Shown here in pieces: positions 32,232-40,182 of a DNA stretch of 40,182 nucleotides. The notes under the pieces are model-generated. The model was not told the DNA's origin. It ran no database searches and saw only the letters and a program-made list of their open reading frames with translations. This DNA comes from Candidatus Roizmanbacteria bacterium RIFCSPHIGHO2_12_FULL_38_13. GTDB lineage: Bacteria > Patescibacteriota > Microgenomatia > UBA1406 > GWC2-37-13. Made by a program: the position numbers and the translations under genes. The stretch spans positions 1 to 40,182 of the forward strand of contig MFZZ01000001.1 in the NCBI GenBank assembly GCA_001789555.1, read 5' to 3'. The first letter of the stretch is position 1. Every line of letters starts with the position of its first letter.

Positions 32232-33906
32232 AAAGCGGGCCGACTATTTGTAGATTAGCAGGTGCTCGAAGATTAAATCTATCTTTAAACTCCGACCCGC
32301 CAAATGAGATGCCGTTAATTGTAACTGTAGACGTTCTGCCCGAACCAAAATCTGCGCTTACCGAAATATCGTTTACAGTGGTGATCGCCGAGCTACCAAG
32401 CTCGGATCTTACTTTCTCCGCACTCCAAGTCTCTTTTCCGGCAGGATTAGGTTTATCGGTTTGATACAAATTTTCAGCAGTTGACGAATCTTTTTTAACC
32501 AATAAAAGCGTATTTACAATATCGGCAACCTCCTCTGATTTAAGCCATGCAGATTTATCATACTCATCGCGCCAGCCTTGAGCGGCGTACATACATGGAG
32601 AGTCGCGATCATAAGCGTTGCTGATGACGTCTTGAAAACCGTTGTAAGGACCAGCTCCGTCCTGTAAATTTTTTGTCCAACTTCGCTGTGATCCGCCCCA
32701 CACGACATCATTTGTAAAAGTATATCCACCGGCAGTTGATGCATACCAAGCAGTTATTGGTTGTCCATCTGCGACCATTACTTTTCCCGCTGTTTCTTTT
32801 ACCGCTTGCTCCCATGTACCGCCCTTATTGCCGCCTTTATAAACTTGACATGATTGGGTAGTACAGATCTCATTTGCGCCGTTATTTGTGTATGCAAGAG
32901 CATAAGAACGAGCGGCTACTGCTTGGGATTTGAGCGCTTCGATATGGAAACTATTTGGCATCTCATAAATACCCAACATATACTCTTCAAGATCCATCTC
33001 TCCAAATCCCTGAACTTTAATACGCGCATTGCGGTTCTCAAATGAAATGTTGTTAAAATAAGCGCGTAAAATATCTTCATGACTTTGTCCGGCATTGGCT
33101 CTACCATTTGCGCCATATTGACTCATTCCGATCCTGTGAGGAATGCCGAATGTGAAAAAAGCAATGGCATTGCCAAATCCGGGATTACGATTACGATCAT
33201 CTGTACAAATCAACGGTCCTGCTCCTAAACTTTGAGGTAAATTCAAACTTGCCAGACGCTGTGAAAGTATTTCTTGCTGCTTGGCGGATAACTGAACTAT
33301 CTGTTGTTGTAAATGTCCTTCATACTCTTTTGCACTAGCGACTTCCCCGTACAGAAAATCCGATTGTTTGGCCACTGCTTCTTTGATCGGTATCAATCTT
33401 TCTTTCTCCTCTTCAAGCGCCAGCTTTCGCTCTTCCAGGTCTTTTACCAGAAAAACAACACGAACAATAGACCTGCGGTCACTGTCAAGCAGGGTTTGTT
33501 GGTAAGTGAATTGCTTGAGAAATATCGAAAGATTGTCAGTGACCAAAAGCTGCAACAAAGCATCCTGTTGTTTACCGCGGTTCTTATAAAGAGAAGCGAT
33601 GCGTTGGTCCAAAAGCTTCTTTTGTTCTTTTAACTTATTGTCGCCGGCACGTATGTCAAGCTCTTTTTTTTTGATATCGGTTTCGATTTGGACGACCTGT
33701 GATTTGATGGCGTCAAGCTGCGAGTTTAACTTCGCAAGCTCCTGTTCATTGAGTGCGGTTGCCACTTTTGATGATGACAATGACTTATTTAGTTCGTCAA
33801 GTTGTTTGTTTATATCATCAAGCTCATCTGCCTGCACAAAAAAAACAGTAGCGATGAAAAATAAAGACAAAAAAATGGTAAAAATTATGCTGACAAATCC
33901 TTTCAT
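32212..33906 (-). CDS. Secreted coiled-coil protein with SpoIID/LytB domain
   Basis: A 564-residue exported protein. I start it at the ATG at 33906 (MKGFVSIIFTIF), not 33972 as in the ORF track: the earlier 22 residues do not look like a signal sequence and a perfect TATAAT sits 6 nt before this ATG. Residues 1-26 are a signal peptide ending near VQADE; about 30-225 form a long coiled coil like that of PcsB/EnvC-type proteins; about 245-540 hold the SpoIID/LytB domain with GIPHRIGMSQYGANGRA, YEMPNSFHIEALKSQAVAARSYAL and the STAGGYT turn. SpoIID proteins cleave or organise peptidoglycan glycan strands. The combination suggests a cell wall hydrolase or its activator. Confidence 0.85.
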   Translation of the reverse strand: MKGFVSIIFTIFLSLFFIATVFFVQADELDDINKQLDELNKSLSSSKVATALNEQELAKLNSQLDAIKSQVVQIETDIKKKELDIRAGDNKLKEQKKLLDQRIASLYKNRGKQQDALLQLLVTDNLSIFLKQFTYQQTLLDSDRRSIVRVVFLVKDLEERKLALEEEKERLIPIKEAVAKQSDFLYGEVASAKEYEGHLQQQIVQLSAKQQEILSQRLASLNLPQSLGAGPLICTDDRNRNPGFGNAIAFFTFGIPHRIGMSQYGANGRANAGQSHEDILRAYFNNISFENRNARIKVQGFGEMDLEEYMLGIYEMPNSFHIEALKSQAVAARSYALAYTNNGANEICTTQSCQVYKGGNKGGTWEQAVKETAGKVMVADGQPITAWYASTAGGYTFTNDVVWGGSQRSWTKNLQDGAGPYNGFQDVISNAYDRDSPCMYAAQGWRDEYDKSAWLKSEEVADIVNTLLLVKKDSSTAENLYQTDKPNPAGKETWSAEKVRSELGSSAITTVNDISVSADFGSGRTSTVTINGISFGGSEFKDRFNLRAPANLQIVGPLFNVERR

Positions 33907-33912
33907 AGTATC

Positions 33913-33940
33913 ATTATAAACCACTGGAGAACAGTGACAA
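33913..33940 (-). promoter_or_regulatory. Promoter of the SpoIID-like gene
   Basis: On the minus strand TTGTCA (33935-33940), a 16-nt spacer and TATAAT (33913-33918), 6 nt before the ATG at 33906. The inverted repeat CACTG-GAGAA-CAGTG (33922-33936) lies within it and may be a regulator site. Confidence 0.6.
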
Positions 33941-33960
33941 ACTGGAGGTTGAATTTTATG

Positions 33961-33966
33961 TATAAT
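33961..33966 (+). promoter_or_regulatory. -10 box of the VirB2/TrbC-like gene
   Basis: A perfect TATAAT 11 nt before the ATG at 33978. No convincing -35 is seen; it is divergent from the SpoIID-like promoter in the same 71-bp gap. Confidence 0.45.
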
Positions 33967-33977
33967 GAGCATAAACT

Positions 33978-35003
33978 ATGAAGCGATTTGTAATTGTTTT
34001 GACATTTTTTTTTGTTCTCCTCTCTCCTTCATTTGTATTATCTGAAGAACGTCTAGCAGAATGTGATGAATGTGGATACTGTCAAAGCCAACACCCTCAA
34101 GTAATATCAGAAGGCTGGATAAAAAACTGGAAAAAATGTCGTGATTGTCTATATCCTGATGTCACAAAAGGTGAACCAAGTGCAAATCATACTTTGAAGG
34201 TAGTTGAACCAACAGGCAACTTGTCTCCCGAGGAAAAAAAGGAACTGGCAAGACCAGTGCAACCAATCCCGGGTAAATACTATACCCAGCTTGGCTGTAT
34301 TGATACTACTTTAAGCACATTTAAAGATCCTGGAGCAGCAGGTGGATTACTCAATTTTTTACTGACTAAGCTTATCTTTCCTGTCACCGGAGTACTTGGG
34401 TTTCTTGCCTTGCTTTATGGAGCATTTCTTCTCATCACGGCGCAGGGCAACTCGATGCAGATACAGATAGGCAGAAGTTATATAGTCGGATCTATAATCG
34501 GACTCATATTTGTATTTTCTTCGATCTTACTGGTTTCACTCATAGGACGGGATATATTGAGGATACCTGGGTTTAATAAATACGATACTAATATCGTAAT
34601 AAATGCCAGCAACCATTCAAATGGCCCGGATGTTGACAAAGTTGACGCTCCTATTATGAAAATAACAATTAACAATGATCCAGCAAAAACCAAATTAATA
34701 ACTTTGGATCGAAATCTTTATAGTCTGAAGGATCATACTGCTTTTTTTTCCAGCGCTGTTGTGTCTGATGTTGACAAGATTAAAGTCGAGTTCATAAATG
34801 ACTACTGCAAGAAGCACACAGCTGATCCGACAGACCCACTTAATTGGTGTGGCGAAATTGTTCCCCCTGCTGAACCGGCGGCTGATGTTAATATCTACGT
34901 TCAGTCGATAAAGATTAACGACACACCCTGTAGTGAGTATTCTGTGCCGATGCCCACACCACTCTACTCTAATGGACATTCGGTTACATGTAAGAAGTGG
35001 TGA
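33978..35003 (+). CDS. Exported protein with VirB2/TrbC-like two-helix region
   Basis: A 341-residue membrane protein. A signal peptide (1-22) is followed by a Cys-rich stretch with CDECGYC and CRDC (about 29-57), then two hydrophobic helices (about 131-154 and 168-190) linked by ITAQGNSMQIQIGR, and a C-terminal beta-rich domain with five more cysteines. The paired helices and the short polar hairpin resemble VirB2/TrbC pilin-like subunits, though true pilins lack such a large C-terminal domain. It could be a pilus or channel component working with VirB4 and PrgI. The family call is tentative. Confidence 0.6.
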   Translation: MKRFVIVLTFFFVLLSPSFVLSEERLAECDECGYCQSQHPQVISEGWIKNWKKCRDCLYPDVTKGEPSANHTLKVVEPTGNLSPEEKKELARPVQPIPGKYYTQLGCIDTTLSTFKDPGAAGGLLNFLLTKLIFPVTGVLGFLALLYGAFLLITAQGNSMQIQIGRSYIVGSIIGLIFVFSSILLVSLIGRDILRIPGFNKYDTNIVINASNHSNGPDVDKVDAPIMKITINNDPAKTKLITLDRNLYSLKDHTAFFSSAVVSDVDKIKVEFINDYCKKHTADPTDPLNWCGEIVPPAEPAADVNIYVQSIKINDTPCSEYSVPMPTPLYSNGHSVTCKKW

Positions 35004-35009
35004 GCAGGA

Positions 35010-36002
35010 TCAAAGTATATAAATCAATAGGACAATCGCAGTAGTCCACAAGAAGATCGTTGCTAACAAAGGTTTGTCCGTAGTAATGATCTTTTCCGGC
35101 CTCTCCCCTTCTTCACGCTCGTATAATAGCTGGGCATAACGTGCAATTCCGTAGACAACAAACGGTATGGTGATCATCATGAGCTTACGAGCCTCCAGGT
35201 TCGGGAATAGTTCGGGAATTATGCGGATAATATCTTGCTCCTCACATTCATCCACATCCTCTGCCGACATATAAAGACGATCGCAAACCGAATTGTCCCG
35301 AAAAATAGTTTGCTGCGATGGGTCAATATAGAGCGTGTATGTATACATAGCATAAGAGACGATGGTCAGGGAAGCGAATGTGGTTGCCATAAAATACAAA
35401 AGATGATTTTTGTATCGATAAAGAGATATACGAGTACCTTCTCCTTGGGTCACAAGCTCCGCGTGACGTTTGATAGTTGCCATAAAAAGTGAGATAAAAA
35501 ATATTGTCATGATAAGCCATATCGGTACATGGTACCCGGTTGCGACTACGCCGCCCCAGGTTCGAAGTACGAAGGAGAGAGAGATTGTAAAAATATCAAC
35601 TACTGGATAACGCTTCAAATAAAGAGAATAAAAAAAATGAAGAAGTAAAAAAATAACAGCCAGGAAAAAGAATGAGATCGAAAACGAAAGTGAAATAAGT
35701 AGCGAAATCACAGTTAATATAAAAACAATAAAAGTGGCTTGAGGTATAGTAATAGCGCCCGACGCGATAGGGCGATATTTCTTCATCGGATGTTTTTTAT
35801 CATAGTTGTAGTCGATGATGTCATTTAAGATGTATGACGTAGATGAAAGAAGACAAAATATCAAAAAAGCATATGTTGATTGAGTAAAAAGTCGTGGATC
35901 AAACAGTTTTCCGGTAAACAAAATCGGTGCAAAAACTATGAGATTTTTTATCCATTGGTTGACTCTCAAAGCCCGGGCATAAACCAGAAGTTTTTTTTTC
36001 AT
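35010..36002 (-). CDS. UbiA-family prenyltransferase, decaprenyl-phosphate phosphoribosyltransferase-like
   Basis: A 330-residue integral membrane enzyme with about eight to nine helices. The first Asp-rich motif NDIIDYNYDKKHPMKKYRPIA (start at about 60) matches the NDxxDxxxDxxHPxKxxRPIA form seen in DPPR synthases rather than quinone-pathway UbiA. A second acidic region follows YSLYLKRYPVVDIF. DPPR synthase joins phosphoribose to polyprenyl phosphate, the first step to a lipid-linked pentofuranose donor. A loop (about 220-265) with VCDRLYMSAEDVDECEE is an unusual insertion. A TATAAT box lies 11 nt before the ATG. The partner epimerase genes are not in the window. Confidence 0.8.
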   Translation of the reverse strand: MKKKLLVYARALRVNQWIKNLIVFAPILFTGKLFDPRLFTQSTYAFLIFCLLSSTSYILNDIIDYNYDKKHPMKKYRPIASGAITIPQATFIVFILTVISLLISLSFSISFFFLAVIFLLLHFFYSLYLKRYPVVDIFTISLSFVLRTWGGVVATGYHVPIWLIMTIFFISLFMATIKRHAELVTQGEGTRISLYRYKNHLLYFMATTFASLTIVSYAMYTYTLYIDPSQQTIFRDNSVCDRLYMSAEDVDECEEQDIIRIIPELFPNLEARKLMMITIPFVVYGIARYAQLLYEREEGERPEKIITTDKPLLATIFLWTTAIVLLIYIL

Positions 36003-36028
36003 GTTTGGTCATTATTATACCATTATGA

Positions 36029-36325
36029 CTAGATCACACGAAGCAGCCTGAAAAACATAAAGGCGATAAGATAGAATAAGATTACCTGGAAAATTGGCAT
36101 ATATAGTGTTAAAAAAATCGTTATCAAAGCAAGGATAAAATATGCTTCGTTGTGAATTGCCGGCAATAAACCTTTAGTTACAAGCATGAGAATTGTGATT
36201 GTCAGCAATGTTTGTTTATCAAACCACCAAATTGGCCAATCAAATAAGAGCGCCAATCCAAGTAATAATGTAGCGATTATAAGAAATATTTCTTTGGTGT
36301 CAAAATAAAAAGGTCCAAAATACAT
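36029..36325 (-). CDS. Small membrane protein
   Basis: A 98-residue hydrophobic protein with three to four membrane helices (YFDTKEIFLIIATLLLG, LLTITILMLVTKG and the C-terminal ILALITIFLTLYM region). I do not recognise a family. It precedes the UbiA-family gene by 26 nt on the same strand and may be co-expressed. A TATAAA box ends 5 nt before the ATG. Confidence 0.6.
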   Translation of the reverse strand: MYFGPFYFDTKEIFLIIATLLLGLALLFDWPIWWFDKQTLLTITILMLVTKGLLPAIHNEAYFILALITIFLTLYMPIFQVILFYLIAFMFFRLLRVI

Positions 36326-36366
36326 ATGTTTTTATACTACCTAACTATTTATGTTGGGGCAAGAGG

Positions 36367-36771
36367 TCACTTGATAGGAACAAAAATTTTTAACGTTTGA
36401 CCGTTGTTTAATGTGATTGTTTTTGCTTCAAGTTGTGTTCTTGACTCGACTTTTACATGAACCATTTCTGTGGTTTCGTCCTCTGCGGCATATACTCCTT
36501 TTGAAATCTGTCTGTAAGACAGGTCTTTGTTTAAAGGAAGTTGTTGCATGAAGGCTAGTTCGATTGCTTTGTCCCTTGCCTGTGAGTCAAACGGATATCT
36601 AATATAAGCATACATAGTGTAAGGAACAATTTTTAATACTGCCTGGACTTTTGGTTTCATTGCCGAAGTATCCCTCACAAAAATTTGTGGTGCAACAAAG
36701 TTTACAATTAAAAAAGAGAGTATAAGTGACGATAGTATTTTTAATCTAAATAACAATTTTTTATTTCTCAT
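36367..36771 (-). CDS. Small exported protein of unknown function
   Basis: A 134-residue protein from the ATG at 36771. The ORF track start at 36861 lies inside the upstream gene; the chosen start follows that gene's TAA by 1 nt and yields MRNKKLLFRLKILSSLILSF, a signal or anchor helix (about 8-28). The mature part is small and mixed, with VPYTMYAYIRYPFD and QLEAKTITLNNGQTLKIFV. No family is recognised. The tight spacing indicates an operon with the stalked Cys-rich protein. Confidence 0.65.
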   Translation of the reverse strand: MRNKKLLFRLKILSSLILSFLIVNFVAPQIFVRDTSAMKPKVQAVLKIVPYTMYAYIRYPFDSQARDKAIELAFMQQLPLNKDLSYRQISKGVYAAEDETTEMVHVKVESRTQLEAKTITLNNGQTLKIFVPIK

Positions 36772-36772
36772 A

Positions 36773-37507
36773 TTAATTTGAATAAAAACCATAAATATCA
36801 ATACATCCATAATCTGTACTTGGATCGCCCAAACATGCTTTGCCCTGAATAGTATTGTCAATGGTTATCGTTTTTATTGAGTCGACGTTACCACGCGTCT
36901 TATCAGATATCGAAACTGGCGTTGGCGTAACGTTTTCACGTGTTTTATCTGAAATTGAAACTTGGGTTGGGGTGGAAGTGGGTGCTGATGTTGGGATTGG
37001 AGTGACATTGTCACGAGTTAGATCAGATGTTGATCTTGTTGTTGGCGTCGGTATTTTTGTGAATGTAGGTGTAGGCGGGACGGTTGATGTTGGTTTTGGT
37101 GTCGCCGTTGGAATTGAGGTTGAGATAAGTGTTGGCGTGGGAGCTGTCGGAGTACTAGTTGAGGTTGGAGCGGCAACTCCTGTCTTTCGTAGCTTAAGAC
37201 AATGGTTAACCAATCCATCTGCCTCAACAAACTGATAACACCAATTGCTTGTCTCTGGGTTAACATTGTTTGGATCAAATGTGTTTTGTGCGCATTCTGT
37301 ATTATCTTTACAAGTCTTGGTACAGTCTGCAACCCAAATATAACCATCGGTCGGCGGCACTGGATTGTCCCTACATGATCCCGCCGAGGCACGAGTATCT
37401 GTGGTGTTTCTTTGCCGAGTCGCATTATTTAAAAATACCGCTAAAATAATAACCAAAAAAGTCCCAAGTATGACAACGGTCGACACTTCTCCGCGTTTGT
37501 TTTTCAT
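36773..37507 (-). CDS. Secreted, membrane-anchored Cys-rich protein with Thr/Pro stalk and internal repeats
   Basis: A 244-residue surface protein. The N-terminal helix (about 9-27) is followed by TDTRASAGS, a motif pattern I associate with Microgenomates secreted proteins. Residues about 44-105 contain six cysteines in a small domain with WVADCTKTCK. A Thr/Pro/Ser stalk spans about 112-180, then three imperfect repeats of SDxTRxNV (SDLTRDNV, SDKTREN, SDKTRGN), and a C-terminal piece with ACLG and YGCID (two more Cys). Layout parallels the protein at 20941-21972, with no close sequence match by eye. A TATAAT box (37520-37525) ends 12 nt before the ATG. Confidence 0.75.
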   Translation of the reverse strand: MKNKRGEVSTVVILGTFLVIILAVFLNNATRQRNTTDTRASAGSCRDNPVPPTDGYIWVADCTKTCKDNTECAQNTFDPNNVNPETSNWCYQFVEADGLVNHCLKLRKTGVAAPTSTSTPTAPTPTLISTSIPTATPKPTSTVPPTPTFTKIPTPTTRSTSDLTRDNVTPIPTSAPTSTPTQVSISDKTRENVTPTPVSISDKTRGNVDSIKTITIDNTIQGKACLGDPSTDYGCIDIYGFYSN

Positions 37508-37594
37508 GATATTAATTTCATTATAATAGTTTTCATTCTAAAATTGCATTGGCGCAAGGTATAATATAGAGATAGTGTCATTTAAAAATAAAAG

Positions 37595-38722
37595 ATGAAT
37601 ATTTTACGCCCTTTTCTCATTCTTCCACAGTTCATCGAACAACCAACTTGGGGTGGTGATTATATACCCAATCTAAAAAACTGGAAACATAAAATGACCA
37701 ACCCAACAGCCAAAATAGGTCAAAGTTATGAATTGAGCGGCGAATCCAAACTTATCACACAAATAACTAATTCAGATGATAGTAATTTTTCTCCGGCGCT
37801 AGCGCAGGATCCAAATACAGTCTCTTTAGCTGATCTTATTGCGGCCGGATCAGAACAAGTGCTTGGAAAAAAAATTGCTGATAAAGACGACAGAATGCCT
37901 CTTCTTATCAAGTTAAATCAAGCAAAGGGCAACTCTTTTCAATTACATTTAAAACCCGGTCAAGCGCACCCACGCTGGAAACCAAAACCCGAATCATGGT
38001 ATTTTCTTGAAGACGGTTACATTTCATGCGGTGTTAACACACAAGCGGATATGCATAAATACAAGGAAACATGCCAGGAAATAGAAAAATTTATGCACGC
38101 TCTTAGCCTTCAAATTTCAAGTGGAGCTAAACCCGTAAATTATGCTCGTCAGGAGGCGGAAAATTTTATTATTAGTAAAGACCCTTGGAAGTTTGTCAAC
38201 CTTCATCATGTAAAAAAATACGATCTCATCGATCTTTCGGCAGGGGGCATCCATCATTCATGGGAAGAAAAAATAAATGAGTACCCTCGTGGGAATATCA
38301 TTTTCGAAGTACAACTTGATGTTAAAGATGAGTTTTGTACAATTCGCAGTTTTGATCAGGGAAAAATCAAAGATGACGGTACACTGCGGGAAATCCACAT
38401 CGAAGACTATTTCCATTTTCTTGACACCAATCCTCAAAACAATGATATTAGTATGTTAACACGTAAAAAACAGGGGTCGTCGCTCGTAAAAACCCCGTAT
38501 TATACTATTGATATTTTTGAAAACTTTGAAGATGTTGATGACCAAACAAATGATTCATTTGTACATTTATATGTCCGCGATGGGGGAGCGGACATCCAGT
38601 CTGGTAACACCTTGATAAATGTCTCAAAGGGTCATTCTTGCCTAATTCCGGCCGGAGTCCAAAAATATAAAATACATGCAAAAACCATGGACACAGCTTT
38701 ATTAAAAACATACATTAGCTAA
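37595..38722 (+). CDS. manA: Mannose-6-phosphate isomerase (type I-like)
   Basis: A 375-residue cupin-type isomerase expected to interconvert mannose-6-phosphate and fructose-6-phosphate. The zinc and substrate region is seen as NSFQLHLKPGQAHP (Gln and His ligands) with PESWYFLEDG, matching the GKxExWYIL region of ManA, and SAGGIHHSWEE, matching the later PAGxxHA-type His. Sequence is divergent from model ManA proteins. It is followed by pgi after 6 nt, so the two form an operon at the fructose-6-phosphate node, supplying GDP-mannose-type precursors. TATAAT at 37560-37565 is a possible -10, with a leader of about 23 nt. Confidence 0.78.
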   Translation: MNILRPFLILPQFIEQPTWGGDYIPNLKNWKHKMTNPTAKIGQSYELSGESKLITQITNSDDSNFSPALAQDPNTVSLADLIAAGSEQVLGKKIADKDDRMPLLIKLNQAKGNSFQLHLKPGQAHPRWKPKPESWYFLEDGYISCGVNTQADMHKYKETCQEIEKFMHALSLQISSGAKPVNYARQEAENFIISKDPWKFVNLHHVKKYDLIDLSAGGIHHSWEEKINEYPRGNIIFEVQLDVKDEFCTIRSFDQGKIKDDGTLREIHIEDYFHFLDTNPQNNDISMLTRKKQGSSLVKTPYYTIDIFENFEDVDDQTNDSFVHLYVRDGGADIQSGNTLINVSKGHSCLIPAGVQKYKIHAKTMDTALLKTYIS

Positions 38723-38728
38723 AACCAT

Positions 38729-40009
38729 ATGAATTTTTTTTATAAAAATACGGTTCTTATTGATGAAAAAACTTTGATTCAGACCTCGCAGAAATTAAAT
38801 AATTACATAGACCATCTCCGTGAAGTTGCCAAAAAAAATAACTACGAGAGTGATGAAGCGTCTATAAATCTTCCTTTTGATGAAGGACTTGTAAAAAAAA
38901 TACGAAGTTTAAAGGATAAAAAAATTGCCAACAACCTTAAATATTTAATTCTTATTGGCATAGGCGGATCAAATTTAGGTACAAAGGCAATATACGATGC
39001 TATTTACGGCTATTATGATGTTTTGGAACCGCAACGTTTTCCAAAAATCATTTTTCTTGACACTCAAGACGAAAGCGTTCTAACAAAGACCACAAGTCTC
39101 ATAAATAGTCTGTCCTCAAAAGACCAAGTTCTCGTCAACGCAATAAGCAAATCCGGAAGTACCACTGAAACTGCAGCGAACTTGGAAGTTGTTTACGATG
39201 TTTTACAAAATAAATTTGGTGATATAAATGATCGCATTGTTATTACAACAGACTCTGGCTCAAAACTGCAAACCGCAGCAGAGGAAAAACAGATAGATGT
39301 CCTCATCATTCCTAAAAAGGTGGGTGGTAGATACTCGGTATTTTCGGCAGTTGGTTTATTTCCACTTGCGGTCGCCGGCATCGATATCGATCAACTGATA
39401 CTTGGAGCTAGGAATATGCGCGATTTTTGTTTAAAAAAAACCACTGAAGACAATCCAGCTGTTAACTCTGCGATCGTACTTTATCTTCATAATAAACAAG
39501 GAAAAAATATCAATGATAATTTTATTTTCTTACCGCAAATTGAGTCTTTGGGAAAATGGTATCGACAGCTGCAAGGGGAGAGAATAGGTAAAAATGGCAA
39601 AGGTCTGACCCCAACTGTATCTATAGGTTCTACCGATCTACACTCCGTTGGACAGCTTTATCTTGGCGGGCCAAGGGATAAAATTACCACTTTTATATAC
39701 GCAGACGGTCTGAAAGAAAAGATTTTAGTACGACAAAAAATGATCTTTAACACTGTTGGCGCTATTTCAGGAAAATCGATTCAAAAAATAATGGACGCAA
39801 TTACTCAAGGAGTGAAAAAAGCCTATCAAAATCAAGAACTGCCTTTTACTGAAATTGTTTTTGAAGATATCACAGAAAAAACGCTTGGTGAATTTTTACA
39901 GTTCAAGATGATAGAAATTATGTTCCTTGGGAAACTTATGGACGTAAACGCCTTCGATCAACCCCAGGTTGAATTATATAAAACAGAAACAAAAAAAATA
40001 TTATCTTGA
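38729..40009 (+). CDS. pgi: Glucose-6-phosphate isomerase
   Basis: A 426-residue cytoplasmic isomerase of glucose-6-phosphate and fructose-6-phosphate. Family motifs are present: LIGIGGSNLGTKAI (about 71-84), AISKSGSTTETAANLEV (about 133-149), VGGRYSVFSAVGLFPLA (about 198-214) and QGERIGKNGKGLTP with the catalytic Glu. It is shorter than the 550-residue enterobacterial form and fits the compact bacterial type. It ends with a TGA stop, which shows that TGA is not recoded. Second gene of the manA-pgi operon. Confidence 0.95.
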   Translation: MNFFYKNTVLIDEKTLIQTSQKLNNYIDHLREVAKKNNYESDEASINLPFDEGLVKKIRSLKDKKIANNLKYLILIGIGGSNLGTKAIYDAIYGYYDVLEPQRFPKIIFLDTQDESVLTKTTSLINSLSSKDQVLVNAISKSGSTTETAANLEVVYDVLQNKFGDINDRIVITTDSGSKLQTAAEEKQIDVLIIPKKVGGRYSVFSAVGLFPLAVAGIDIDQLILGARNMRDFCLKKTTEDNPAVNSAIVLYLHNKQGKNINDNFIFLPQIESLGKWYRQLQGERIGKNGKGLTPTVSIGSTDLHSVGQLYLGGPRDKITTFIYADGLKEKILVRQKMIFNTVGAISGKSIQKIMDAITQGVKKAYQNQELPFTEIVFEDITEKTLGEFLQFKMIEIMFLGKLMDVNAFDQPQVELYKTETKKILS

Positions 40010-40017
40010 GTGAAGTT

Positions 40018-40182
40018 TCAAATATCTCCATAGTAAAAGAAGTCTGCTGGCGTCGGGTACATCATAACCTCGATCGCCTCCTCGCTTTTCATCTCGAGAT
40101 AACTTTCCTGAGTTTCCCACTTTTTCATTCCAAAATTAAATAGGTATTTTGACAGTATATTTGTTGTTAAAAAGTAGTGTGA
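40018..40182 (-). CDS. 3' end of a gene running off the right edge
   Basis: Read on the minus strand from the window edge, the frame is open for 54 codons and ends at a TGA (40018-40020), 8 nt from the pgi stop in convergent orientation. The encoded tail includes MKKWETQESYLEMKSEE and ends MMYPTPADFFYYGDI. The family is not recognised from this fragment. It is absent from the ORF track because of its length. Confidence 0.6.
   Translation of the reverse strand, partial: SHYFLTTNILSKYLFNFGMKKWETQESYLEMKSEEAIEVMMYPTPADFFYYGDI

Noticed and set aside
33907-33972. Upstream start of the SpoIID-like ORF
   Set aside because: The first 22 residues precede an evident signal peptide, and the promoter -10 lies within this stretch.
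36772-36861. Upstream start of the small exported ORF
   Set aside because: It overlaps the C-terminal coding part of the stalked protein; the ATG at 36771 gives a clean signal helix.
1-40182. tRNA or rRNA genes
   Set aside because: No cloverleaf-like T-loop/acceptor patterns or rRNA segments were recognised in the intergenic regions.

Overview
The window reads as a chromosomal fragment of a Patescibacteria (CPR) bacterium, most likely of the Microgenomates branch. The reasons are the gene set and its style. There is a PrgI / TraC-like / VirB4 / PBP2 gene train and a class II (B12-dependent) ribonucleotide reductase carrying an intein. Short secreted proteins begin with a membrane segment followed by a 'TRASA'-like motif, and DNA is AT-rich with overlapping gene ends. 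TGA is used as a stop (for example at the end of pgi), so this is not one of the code-25 lineages. The taxonomic call is inference; no rRNA or tRNA gene is visible.

Layout. 1-6.7 kb is a very AT-rich exopolysaccharide / cell-surface glycan locus: sugar epimerase, monotopic phosphoglycosyl transferase, two glycosyltransferases, a GT-C-like membrane protein and a polymerase/ligase. 6.7-9.2 kb holds a Tat-exported GH10 glycosidase. 9.4-12.9 kb holds an aspartoacylase-like hydrolase, a deoxyribosyltransferase-like/ribbon-helix-helix fusion and a 694-residue protein I cannot assign. 13-19.4 kb is one leftward gene train: a tyrosine-recombinase homologue whose catalytic residues are mostly replaced, an RNase HI homologue, PrgI, a TraC-like protein, VirB4 and penicillin-binding protein 2. 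19.5-26.1 kb is redox and nucleotide metabolism: thioredoxin, PduO-type cobalamin adenosyltransferase, a Cys-rich stalked surface protein, intein-bearing NrdJ and NrdR. 26.5-29.3 kb has a cupin, a VOC protein, a RelE/Phd toxin-antitoxin pair and, divergent from it, a protein matching the minimal protein-only RNase P family (HARP). 29.4-38 kb is envelope-related: MarR regulator, signal peptidase I fused to a CAP domain, acyltransferase, coiled-coil SpoIID/LytB protein, VirB2/TrbC-like membrane protein, DPPR-synthase-like UbiA protein and a second stalked Cys-rich protein. 37.6-40 kb is manA-pgi, followed by the 3' end of a gene running off the right edge.

How the parts fit. PduO would make the adenosylcobalamin that NrdJ needs, with NrdR as the likely repressor. 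ManA and Pgi feed hexose phosphates towards the sugar nucleotides used by the glycan locus. VirB4, PrgI, the TraC-like protein and the VirB2-like protein could be parts of a reduced type IV secretion/pilus apparatus; no relaxase or coupling protein is present here.

Most notable: the HARP-type RNase P; a recombinase with Tyr to Phe and other catalytic losses; the signal peptidase-CAP fusion; a family of 7-bp tandem repeats between genes and once inside a gene; a GC-rich palindromic element read through in NrdJ; and perfect TATAAT boxes lying only 5-12 nt before start codons at many operon heads, which suggests widespread leaderless transcription.
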